NCBI GenBank assembly: GCA_034506255.1
Contig: JAPDPX010000003.1
Coordinates: 1 to 64,000, forward strand
Origin: a candidate division KSB1 bacterium
Lineage (GTDB): Bacteria > Zhuqueibacterota > Zhuqueibacteria > Zhuqueibacterales > Zhuqueibacteraceae
Length of the DNA stretch: 64,000 nt
Direction of reading: 5' to 3'
This document shows, piece by piece, positions 11,346-18,555 of this stretch. The number at the start of each line of letters is the position of its first letter. Position 1 is the first letter of the stretch. A program made the translations under genes and the position numbers. A model generated the notes under the pieces. That model had not been told where the DNA came from, searched no databases, and saw only the letters and a program-made list of their open reading frames with translations.

Positions 11346-11868
11346 TGGCTGTCATCCGAAATGGTTAAAAAACGTGTCAAAAAATACGATTTATTGTCTT
11401 TAATATCAAGTTGATTCTTTATTGTAGTTAGTAGTAGAGCCGGTGGATATGTGGATAATTTAAAAAACCATCCTGCTGAGGTATTGAGATTTCCGCGGGT
11501 TGGGTTGGGTGACGTCGCTCGGATTTACAGCATGTGCTTGTGAATTCTCTGGGGATAAAATGTTGGCTAGGGAAATGACGTTGAAAAAGTCACGCCTGCA
11601 GTGTTTTTATCAACCTGCAATCCACCAGGATTAACAATTTTTCAACAGGGTTGTTCAAATAGCCGGGCGGAGAAGACGGCATGCTTTAACCAGTCCTGGG
11701 GTCCCAAATGGCTGGCATGCTCGGGACGGCAGGGTGCCGGGCGGTGAGTACCAATGGCATGCCTGAAAATAACGGTAAAATCATCACTGCACCGCAGCAC
11801 GGACTGTTGTGTCGCGACGTTCAGCAGTGGAGGGGCATGAAGCGCGGCGGGAAATGGCGAAAAGGGGA
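11346..11868. other. dnaA-dnaN spacer, candidate origin or regulatory region
   Basis: A 523-bp non-coding stretch between dnaA and dnaN. The part next to dnaN (about 11365-11480) is visibly AT-rich and contains one perfect DnaA box (11450-11458). A weaker match, ttatcaacc at 11607-11615, differs from TTATCCACA at two of nine positions. Short frames here lack any homology. dnaA-dnaN spacers are a common site of bacterial oriC, but the upstream side of dnaA holds more boxes in this window, so both are candidates. Confidence 0.5.
11450..11458 (-). promoter_or_regulatory. DnaA box (perfect)
   Basis: The plus strand reads TGTGGATAA, so the minus strand carries the exact 9-mer TTATCCACA, the high-affinity DnaA binding site. 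It lies about 105 bp upstream of the dnaN start within an AT-rich stretch, so it may serve the origin or dnaN regulation. Confidence 0.75.
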
Positions 11869-13230
11869 TCAGGATGCACTCAATCTTTGTTTGAGCGTCT
11901 CCACTTCGGCTTTGATTTGGGAATCTGCCTCCAGCATGGCCTCGACCTGTTCGATGGCATGGATGACGGTGGTGTGATCGCGCCCGCCAAAATGCAGGCC
12001 GATGGTTTTGAGCGAATGTTTGGTCAGCTTTTTGGCAAGATACATTGCAATCTGGCGTGCCAGTGCCACCTCCTTTTTGCGCGTCTTCGCCCGCATCATG
12101 TCTTCAGGAAGCTTGTAGAATTCACACACTTCCTTTTGGATGTCCTCGACAGTGAGATTGCGGTACTTTTGAATGAACATGTCCTTCAGCACGTGCTTGG
12201 CGAGCGCCAGGGTGATGTCGAGTTTCTGTACCGAGGCAAAGGCCAGCAACCGGATCAGTGAACCTTCGAGCTCGCGGATGTTGCTGGTCACATTGTGTGC
12301 GATGAGTTGAATGACGTCGCTGGGCAGATCAATGGCGTTTTCCTCAGCCTTGCGTTGCAGGATGGCAATGCGCGTTTCCAAATCCGGCGGTTGAATGTCC
12401 ACCACCAGACCCCATTGAAAGCGGGAGAGCAGCCGGTCCTCGATGCCACTGATTTCCTTGGGCTGGCGATCCGAGGAGAGAACGATTTGTTTCCCCTTTT
12501 GGTAGAGGGCGTTGAAGGTGTGGAAAAATTCCTCCTGTGTGCGCTCCTTGTTCATGAAAAATTGAATGTCATCGACTATGAGCAAGTCGACATTGCGGTA
12601 GTTGGAGCTGAACTCGGTGGTTTTGTTGTTTTGAATGGAGCTGATGAACTCGTTGGTGAAGCGTTCACTTGAGACATAGAGGGCGCGACCGACCGTGCCG
12701 CGCTCCAGGGTGAGGTTGCCAATTGCCTGGATCAGATGCGTCTTGCCCAGCCCCACCCCGCCATACACCACCAGGGGATTGAACGAAGTTTTGCCGGGCG
12801 CCTCCGCCACGGCGACTGCCGCGGCCTTGGCAAATTGATTACTCGCACCTTCAACAAAATTTTGGAATTTGTAATGGGGGCTGAGTTGTGTGACCGGGTC
12901 ATGAGTCAAGCGGGCCTGCGGTGCGGTGATGCCCTCCGACAGCGAGTCGAGAAATTGTGCCTCGTTGTCTTCCGGCTTGGCAATGTCGTACACGACGTTA
13001 TAATCTTCGCCCGTGACCTGGAAGATCGCTTTGTGTACGAGTTCGCGGTAGTGGCCCTCCAGCCATTGATACACAAAGCCGTTGGGAATCTGAACAGTGA
13101 TTGTCCGATTGTTAAACTGTTTTCCCCGTGTACTTTCGAACCAGGTGCCGAAGGTGGAGTCGGGTAGGTGCTCACGAATGATGGATAGGCATTCTGACCA
13201 GGTCTGCTCTGCTGACAGTTGCTGTAGCAT
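11869..13230 (-). CDS. dnaA: Chromosomal replication initiator protein DnaA
   Basis: AAA+ initiator that binds DnaA boxes and melts oriC. With the ATG at 13230 the protein is 453 aa. It has domain I (LSAEQTWSECLSIIREHL), a short linker, Walker A GGVGLGKT (about 157-164), Walker B LLIVDDIQFF, and the C-terminal helix-turn-helix signature FGGRDHTTVIHA that contacts the box. The frame extends upstream to a TTG at 13278, but that would place coding sequence over a DnaA-box palindrome; ATG 13230 matches the family N-terminus. DnaA boxes just upstream (13269-13291) suggest classical autoregulation. Confidence 0.98.
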   Translation of the reverse strand: MLQQLSAEQTWSECLSIIREHLPDSTFGTWFESTRGKQFNNRTITVQIPNGFVYQWLEGHYRELVHKAIFQVTGEDYNVVYDIAKPEDNEAQFLDSLSEGITAPQARLTHDPVTQLSPHYKFQNFVEGASNQFAKAAAVAVAEAPGKTSFNPLVVYGGVGLGKTHLIQAIGNLTLERGTVGRALYVSSERFTNEFISSIQNNKTTEFSSNYRNVDLLIVDDIQFFMNKERTQEEFFHTFNALYQKGKQIVLSSDRQPKEISGIEDRLLSRFQWGLVVDIQPPDLETRIAILQRKAEENAIDLPSDVIQLIAHNVTSNIRELEGSLIRLLAFASVQKLDITLALAKHVLKDMFIQKYRNLTVEDIQKEVCEFYKLPEDMMRAKTRKKEVALARQIAMYLAKKLTKHSLKTIGLHFGGRDHTTVIHAIEQVEAMLEADSQIKAEVETLKQRLSAS

Positions 13231-13268
13231 GGATGAAAATGCCCTCGCCGAGTTGAGATAATCACAAG

Positions 13269-13291
13269 TTATCCACAATCATTGTGGATAT
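13269..13291. promoter_or_regulatory. Paired inverted DnaA boxes forming a palindrome
   Basis: A perfect box TTATCCACA (13269-13277, plus) faces TGTGGATAT (13283-13291), an 8-of-9 match in the other orientation. Together they form a perfect 9-bp inverted repeat, atccacaat/attgtggat, around one central C (13271-13289). The pair is about 40-60 bp upstream of the dnaA ATG, in the position expected for DnaA autorepression or an origin box cluster. Confidence 0.75.
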
Positions 13292-13488
13292 GGAATTGCG
13301 CAAGTCTGCTAAATCTATGAAATGGCAATCTGGCGTGTTCATTTGAAAACAGATTTGGGTCACACCAATGATTGCAACTTTTTGCTAATGAAGTGATTAC
13401 GGTTGCATAACCCGGCAGCCTGCACAAAAAGGTGGAGAGTGCAGACAAAATTAGAGTTTAGTTCTTCCTTTGAAACGACTTCGATGAG

Positions 13489-13497
13489 TTATCCACA
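13489..13497 (+). promoter_or_regulatory. DnaA box (perfect)
   Basis: Exact TTATCCACA on the plus strand, about 200 bp from the paired boxes near dnaA and next to a T-rich run. It strengthens the case that 13.23-13.7 kb is an origin region. Confidence 0.75.
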
Positions 13498-13786
13498 TTT
13501 TCTCCACCAAGGTCAGTTTTTTTTGGGCTGCGGCAATATAGAAAATGGCCTCTGATTGTCAAGCAGAAATTAAATTCGATTAAAGAAAAATGAAACATCC
13601 TGTGACAGAGCAAGGCCTGATCGCATGGCAATCATCGTTGTTGCGCTTCGCATGCGTTTTTTGTTTGTGAGAAAAAGCCGGTAAGTTGGTCGGAAGGCTC
13701 CGCCCTGCCGCCGATCACCCCATGTTTGTTGGAATGATGCGGTTTGCCATCGCAGATTGGCGGGCAGCGAGAGTTGCTGCAGGCGC

Positions 13787-13817
13787 AAAAAAGAAGCGGC
13801 TGTGCGTGAAACGCTTC
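13787..13817 (-). terminator. Rho-independent terminator after ftsX
   Basis: On the minus strand, starting 2 nt past the ftsX TAA stop, gaagcg pairs with cgcttc across a 13-nt loop and is followed directly by six Ts. The position and the T-run fit an intrinsic terminator that closes the run ending with ftsE-ftsX before the dnaA region. Confidence 0.75.
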
Positions 13818-13819
13818 GC

Positions 13820-14671
13820 TTATTCGAGGTATTTTCGCACACCCAAATGTGCAGCAGCGAGTCCAAGCAGCACGCCGCCGGCTGCCAGGGCCGGTAGAAA
13901 CCAGGCCGGAATGCGCACGATGTCAGGATAATCCGCGAGCAAAAATTTTTTAAGCAACAAGAAGAAGGCCGAGGCCAGGCCCCCGCCCAGCAAACCCTGG
14001 ACAAATCCCTGGATGACAAAAGGGCCGCGCACGAACAAACGGCTGGCACCCACCAATTGCATGGTTTCAATCAGGCGCCGCTTGGCGTGGATCACCAGGC
14101 GAACATGGTTGATGACGACGAAAATTGAACCCAGCGCCACGATCAATCCGACCACCAAACTGCCGATCATGGCAAAGTCGAGGTAGCGCTCCAGCCGCAT
14201 GACAAAGTCGCGACGGTAGACCACTTCTTCCACACCCTCCAGCGTGCGCAGCCTGCCTGCGAGTTGTTGGGCAGCCATGCTGTGCTGATGGCTCTTTTCC
14301 AGGGTGATTTGAAAGGAGGGGGGGAGTGGATTGGAGGCGAGCAGATCGATGAACCCCTCGCCGAACTCCTTGCGGAAAATTGCGATGGCTTCTTCACGCG
14401 AGATATAGCGTGCCCGCGCCACGCCCGGCAGCGCTTCGATCTGCCGGCGCAGGCGCTGGATGCCGGCTTCATCGCGGCCGTTGTCGACGAAGATTTCCAG
14501 CTCGATGCGGCTGCGCAAACCGGCCACGATCTCCACCAGGTTGAAGGTGACGAGCGTGAAAATGCCGGTCAGGATCAAAGCAATGGCCACGGTGAGCGCA
14601 GCAAGCAACGCCGCCATTTTGGCTCGCGCCAGCCCATCCAGGCCCTCTCTCAGACAGTACCACCAGCTCAA
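13820..14671 (-). CDS. ftsX: Cell division protein FtsX
   Basis: Permease-like partner of FtsE that activates periplasmic or cell-wall hydrolases at the septum. The 283-aa protein has the FtsX plan: a first membrane helix (about 20-47), a periplasmic domain (about 48-165, with GVARARYISREEAIAIFRKEFG) and three C-terminal helices around a cytoplasmic loop (KRRLIETMQLVGAS). The start is TTG at 14671, overlapping the ftsE stop (TTGA); residues from this TTG match the family N-terminus, and an AAGGAGG-like element lies about 11 nt upstream. Followed by a terminator. Confidence 0.95.
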   Translation of the reverse strand: MSWWYCLREGLDGLARAKMAALLAALTVAIALILTGIFTLVTFNLVEIVAGLRSRIELEIFVDNGRDEAGIQRLRRQIEALPGVARARYISREEAIAIFRKEFGEGFIDLLASNPLPPSFQITLEKSHQHSMAAQQLAGRLRTLEGVEEVVYRRDFVMRLERYLDFAMIGSLVVGLIVALGSIFVVINHVRLVIHAKRRLIETMQLVGASRLFVRGPFVIQGFVQGLLGGGLASAFFLLLKKFLLADYPDIVRIPAWFLPALAAGGVLLGLAAAHLGVRKYLE

Positions 14672-15324
14672 TTGATCGTCACGCCTCCTTCAATGCGCAC
14701 CACGCGCTTGCCGGCACCCTCCACCAGATGGTAGTGGTGCGTTGCCATGAGAATTGCAGTGCCGCGCGCATTGATTTTCTCGAGCAGCTCCATAATGCCG
14801 GCAGTGGTCACGGGATCGAGATTGCCGGTGGGTTCGTCCGCCAGCAGGATGAAGGGATTGTTCACCAGCGCGCGGGCGATCGCCACCCGCTGTTGTTCGC
14901 CGCCGGAAAGTTCATGGGGCATGCGGTAACGCTTGTGGCTCAGGCCGACGTTGGCCAGCACGCGCAGCACGCTGCGTTTGATCTCCCGTTGTTTGCAACC
15001 GGTGACGATCAATGCAAAAGCGACATTGTCATAAACATTGCGGTCCTCCAGCAGGCGAAAATCCTGAAACACGATGCCGAGTTGGCGCCGCAGCAATGGA
15101 ATTTGGGCGGGGGTGATGGTTTTGGAATTGAAGCGGCCCACCACCACCGTTCCCTCGCTGGGCTTCTCCGCCATATAGATCATGCGCAGGACCGTGCTCT
15201 TGCCGGCACCCGTGGGTCCGACGAGAAAAACAAATTCCCCCTTGCGCACCGTGAGATTCACCGATTTCAAAACCTCGCCACCGGGATATTGCAGAGACAC
15301 GTTGGCGAGGCGGACGAGATTCAT
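14668..15324 (-). CDS. ftsE: Cell division ATP-binding protein FtsE
   Basis: ABC ATPase of the FtsEX complex. Walker A GPTGAGKST, signature LSGGEQQRVAIARAL and Walker B ILLADEPTGNLDP are intact, and the 218-aa length is typical. The early VSLQYPGGEVLKSVNLTVRKGEF is characteristic. The ATG at 15324 has gaggag about 10 nt upstream. The stop overlaps the ftsX start, so the two subunits are translationally coupled. It lies 22 bp downstream of the methyltransferase gene. Confidence 0.97.
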   Translation of the reverse strand: MNLVRLANVSLQYPGGEVLKSVNLTVRKGEFVFLVGPTGAGKSTVLRMIYMAEKPSEGTVVVGRFNSKTITPAQIPLLRRQLGIVFQDFRLLEDRNVYDNVAFALIVTGCKQREIKRSVLRVLANVGLSHKRYRMPHELSGGEQQRVAIARALVNNPFILLADEPTGNLDPVTTAGIMELLEKINARGTAILMATHHYHLVEGAGKRVVRIEGGVTIN

Positions 15325-15346
15325 CGTGACGCACTCCTCGAGACAA

Positions 15347-16165
15347 TCAAGCCGGGATTCGCTTCAGTACAAAATGCACTCTTTCCGCCTTTTCGCTGCC
15401 GGTACGTCGTGACATGCCGCTGAAGCAGGCGGCCTCCCGCCACCAGTTGCTGGCGTCGATGAGTGCGCGGATTTCCTTTAGGGCATAAATGCGCTGGATG
15501 TGTTGCTCGCGAATGATCCGGCCGCGATTGGCTTCGTCGATGATGGTGAAATCGTTGTACTGCAGCCGCTGGCGAGGCTGGTAACGGGCGTAGCGGGTGT
15601 AGGAATAATCTGCGGTGGCATCCCGCTCGACGTAATTGCGAAAATTTCTGCGGCAGTTGTGCTGGGTGCAAACATCAAAAATGAACAGACCACCCTGGCG
15701 CACCACCTGCGCCACACTGGTGAGGAGGCGTCGCAGATCCTCCTCCTCCAGGCAGTAGTTGATGCTGTCATACAGGCAAAGCGCGGCATCGACCTGCAGC
15801 AGGGCCACAGGTGCGCGCATGTCTGCGCACCACACGCAGGCGGGCAGGCCGTGTTGCAACAGCCGCCGCCGTGCCGCAGCCACCATCGCCTGCGCCCGGT
15901 CGCAGCCATAGACCCGGTATCCGCTGCGTGCCAGCTCCGACAACAACTGGCCCGTGCCGCAAGCCAGCTCCAGCACGCGCTTCACCCGCCAGCCGTCGCC
16001 ATCCTGCGGGGTTGCGGCTTGCGGAGGATCCGCGAGCGAAAAGAGCGCCGTGACATATTCCGCCCAGCGCGCATAATTCACGTGCCGCATGAGATGATCG
16101 TAAAACCCTGCGACACAACTGTAAGGTTCAACTTCCGCCGCGCGCGGTGATGAGGTCCACAGCAA
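15347..16165 (-). CDS. Class I SAM-dependent methyltransferase
   Basis: A 272-aa soluble protein. The SAM-binding motif I is VLELACGTGQLLSELARSG, followed by the acidic motif II region YGCDRAQAM. The rest shows the seven-strand methyltransferase pattern, with DAALCLYDSINYCLEEEDL as the motif IV area and VRQGGLFIFDVCTQH as post-IV. This resembles the Methyltransf_11/25 group acting on small molecules; the substrate is unknown. The likely start is TTG at 16165 (gagg about 10 nt upstream), overlapping the end of pdxA by 38 bp; no ATG occurs before the conserved YDHLM. It sits between pdxA and ftsE in a same-strand run. Confidence 0.82.
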   Translation of the reverse strand: MLWTSSPRAAEVEPYSCVAGFYDHLMRHVNYARWAEYVTALFSLADPPQAATPQDGDGWRVKRVLELACGTGQLLSELARSGYRVYGCDRAQAMVAAARRRLLQHGLPACVWCADMRAPVALLQVDAALCLYDSINYCLEEEDLRRLLTSVAQVVRQGGLFIFDVCTQHNCRRNFRNYVERDATADYSYTRYARYQPRQRLQYNDFTIIDEANRGRIIREQHIQRIYALKEIRALIDASNWWREAACFSGMSRRTGSEKAERVHFVLKRIPA

Positions 16166-17165
16166 GTTGCAATGCCTCGATCATACTGGTTGGGCTGGCG
16201 ATGCCGCGGCCGGCGATGTCGAATGCCGTGCCATGGTCGGGTGATGTGCGAATCACCGGCAAACCGGCGGTGTAGTTCACCGCGCGGCCAAAGCCCTGCA
16301 TCTTCAACGGGATCAACCCCTGGTCGTGATACATCGCCAGAAAAGCATCGACTGACAGTGCTTCGCCGCTCTCAGCCATGGAATCCCGGTTGGCATGGCG
16401 GCCAAAAAGCGCATCTGCGGGATAGGGCCCGCTCGCTGCAATGCCCTCTTCTTGCGCCTGCGCAATGGCCGGTTTGATTTGCTCCTCTTCCTCATCGCCC
16501 AGCAAGCCTGATTCTCCCGCATGCGGATTCAGACCGGTAACCGCAATCCTGGGAGTGGCGATGCCAAAGCGCTGCTGCAAGTCCCGTTGCAGCACACGCA
16601 GTTTTGCAAGAATCTTTTCGCTGGTCACCGCCGCAGCCACCTGGCGCAGCGGCAAATGAGTGGTCACCAGGGCCACACGCATTTTGCCCGCCAACAGCAT
16701 CATGGCAAAGGTCGTGGCGCCCAAGCGTTCGGCAATGAATTCGGTCTGCCCGGGATAATTGAAACCGGCGGCAGCCAGGGCCACTTTTGCGGTTGGCCCG
16801 GTGACGATGGCCTGTGCCATTCCCTGCTTCGCCCATTCCGTGGCGTGGAGCAGAGCCTGCGCTGCTGCGGCGCCCGAGGCCTTGCTCCAGTTGCCGGGGG
16901 TAATTGCCGGTTCGCCGAATTCCGCCTGCACCAACGCCACTCTTGCCGGCGTTTGCCAGTCGTTGATGCTGGAAATGACGGGGATGCGCTGTTTCTGCCC
17001 GAGCCTGCTTTCCCAAAAGCGCAGTGCGGAGAGCGGTCCAAGCAATGCAAGGCGAACCGTTGGCGGCGGCTGCCAGTGTGCCAGCGCTTTGAGCGTCACC
17101 TCCGGCCCAATACCGTTGATGTCGCCCAGCGTCAGTACGATGATCTTGCTTTCTGGCTTCATCAT
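16128..17165 (-). CDS. pdxA: 4-hydroxythreonine-4-phosphate dehydrogenase
   Basis: NAD-dependent, metal-requiring enzyme of the DXP-dependent pyridoxal phosphate pathway, oxidising and decarboxylating 4-phosphohydroxy-L-threonine. At 345 aa it is full length. Family motifs include GDINGIGPEV near the start, TGPTAKVALAAAG, the metal-site histidines in VTTHLPLRQV, GLNPHAGESGLLGDEE and AMYHDQGLIPLKMQGFG. The start has two consecutive ATGs (17165 and 17162). A link to PLP supply for the cysteine desulfurase is possible but not implied by position. Confidence 0.95.
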   Translation of the reverse strand: MMKPESKIIVLTLGDINGIGPEVTLKALAHWQPPPTVRLALLGPLSALRFWESRLGQKQRIPVISSINDWQTPARVALVQAEFGEPAITPGNWSKASGAAAAQALLHATEWAKQGMAQAIVTGPTAKVALAAAGFNYPGQTEFIAERLGATTFAMMLLAGKMRVALVTTHLPLRQVAAAVTSEKILAKLRVLQRDLQQRFGIATPRIAVTGLNPHAGESGLLGDEEEEQIKPAIAQAQEEGIAASGPYPADALFGRHANRDSMAESGEALSVDAFLAMYHDQGLIPLKMQGFGRAVNYTAGLPVIRTSPDHGTAFDIAGRGIASPTSMIEALQLAVDLITARGGS

Positions 17166-17258
17166 GGCTTGCCAACCCTGGACTCGCGCATTCTATTATG
17201 AGCCCGAACACCGCAGTGCCGGCAGGTCGTGCCGGCGTGCAGACCGGAGCACGGTCCC

Positions 17259-18521
17259 TCAAGTTTTCCGTTTCTTTTTCTTTGCTGCTGGAAAAAGAAT
17301 ATTGTTCAAAATCAGACGGTAGCCGGGAGAATTTTTGTGCAGCGAGAGCTGGGTGGGTGGGTCGTAAACCATGTGTTGATAATCTTCGGGATCGTGCCCG
17401 CCATAGAAAGTGAACGTGCCGCGGCCAATGTTGCCATGAAGGTACTTCACCTGCGGTGTTCCCGGCACATCCGCCAGAATGGTGACCTGCTTTTTGAGCA
17501 GGTCGCGCCGGAAGCCGGTTGTCTGTCCCATGAAGCCTTTGACCACGGAAACGTGGTTTTGGGTCAACATGGTGGGCACCGGATCGTATTTGGCCGAAAA
17601 TTCGAAGAGCGTGAAAAAATCCGCCTCGGCGCTGCGCAGCGCGGGATTGAAGCTGGGCGGATAGTCGATATCTGAAAACTCATACACCATCGGGTTCATT
17701 TCCAGATGGAAATCGGTGAAGGCCAGCGTCTGGCTGTAGTCGAGTTCCTGCTGGCAATTGGGCGAGGGCGGATCGTAGTCGAAGATGGCGGCGCAGATGT
17801 CGGTATTTTGCGCGGCCAGCGCCAGGTCGATGGTGTCGGTGGCGGAACACATTGCGAAAAGAAAACCGCCGCGCACGGCATATTCCTTGATGGCACGCGC
17901 CACCGCTTTCTTCAACTCCGCCACTTTGGCGAAGCCGAGTTTTCTGGCCATGGCCTCGTTCTTGATGACTTCTTCCTTGTACCAGGCGGCGTTGTGATAG
18001 CTCGCGTAGAAACGGCCATACTGCCCGGAGAAGTCTTCATGATGGAGATGCAGCCAGTCATATTCCTCGAGTTTGCCGGCAAGCACTTCTTCGTCCCACA
18101 GGGTGGTGAAGGGAATTTCGGCATAATCCAGCGCCAGGGTGACGGCGTCATCCCAGACTTGTTTGTTGGGCGGCGTATAGATGGCGATGGCCGGCGCTTT
18201 TTCGAGCAGCACGACCTCCATGTTGGCCCCTTCAATTTCGGCGTAGATCTGCGCCGCCTGGCTGCCACTGATGCTCTCGAACGTGACGCCGCGCACGCGG
18301 CACTCGCGTTCCACTTCACTGTATTGATCCAGCATGAAGGAGCCGCCGCGGTAGTTGAGCAGCCATTCCACATTAATGCCGCGATCCAGCGCCCAATAGG
18401 CTATGCCATAAGCCTTGAGATGATCGGTTTGCTGCAGATCCATGGGAATGAGCGTCTTCTGGGCATGGACCGGCGGCCAAAACAACAGCAGGCTGCAAAC
18501 AACAGCGGGGAGAATGCGCAT
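17259..18521 (-). CDS. Secreted 'AsnB-like' protein of FCB type, function unknown
   Basis: A 420-aa protein with a clear signal peptide (about 1-20, a leucine-rich core ending near VHA-Q) and a basic C-terminus (KKKKRK). The beginning, QKTLIPMDLQQTDHLKAYG then IAYWALDRGINVEWLLNYRGGSF, matches proteins often labelled 'asparagine synthetase B' in Bacteroidota. No glutaminase or ATP-pyrophosphatase motifs of real AsnB are present, so that label is almost certainly wrong. Conserved-looking parts are GFLFAMCSATDTIDLALA, containing a nucleophile-elbow-like Cys, and a late GRGTFTFYGGHDPEDYQH. The fold may resemble glutamine-amidotransferase or ThuA-type domains (inference). The ATG at 18521 has ggag about 10 nt upstream. 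Located 34 bp downstream of the TPR gene on the same strand, so probably part of that run. Confidence 0.75.
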   Translation of the reverse strand: MRILPAVVCSLLLFWPPVHAQKTLIPMDLQQTDHLKAYGIAYWALDRGINVEWLLNYRGGSFMLDQYSEVERECRVRGVTFESISGSQAAQIYAEIEGANMEVVLLEKAPAIAIYTPPNKQVWDDAVTLALDYAEIPFTTLWDEEVLAGKLEEYDWLHLHHEDFSGQYGRFYASYHNAAWYKEEVIKNEAMARKLGFAKVAELKKAVARAIKEYAVRGGFLFAMCSATDTIDLALAAQNTDICAAIFDYDPPSPNCQQELDYSQTLAFTDFHLEMNPMVYEFSDIDYPPSFNPALRSAEADFFTLFEFSAKYDPVPTMLTQNHVSVVKGFMGQTTGFRRDLLKKQVTILADVPGTPQVKYLHGNIGRGTFTFYGGHDPEDYQHMVYDPPTQLSLHKNSPGYRLILNNILFPAAKKKKRKT

Positions 18522-18555
18522 CCTTTTTGTACTCCATGCAGAATGACGGTTGCGA

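Larger units (their letters stand above)
13231..13819. other. dnaA upstream region, best oriC candidate
   Basis: A 589-bp non-coding stretch between dnaA and ftsX. It contains two perfect DnaA boxes and one 8-of-9 match, plus AT-rich patches (about 13300-13420 and 13505-13600) that could act as an unwinding element. A terminator for ftsX lies at its far end. A frame running through 13570-14070 is antisense-free but is only a shifted reading of ftsX and its downstream region. Box clustering beside dnaA makes this the most likely origin in the window, though GC skew has not been computed. Confidence 0.6.

Noticed and set aside
13231..13278. TTG 13278 as the dnaA start
   Set aside because: It would place coding sequence over the DnaA-box palindrome and adds residues not found in the family; ATG 13230 matches homologues.
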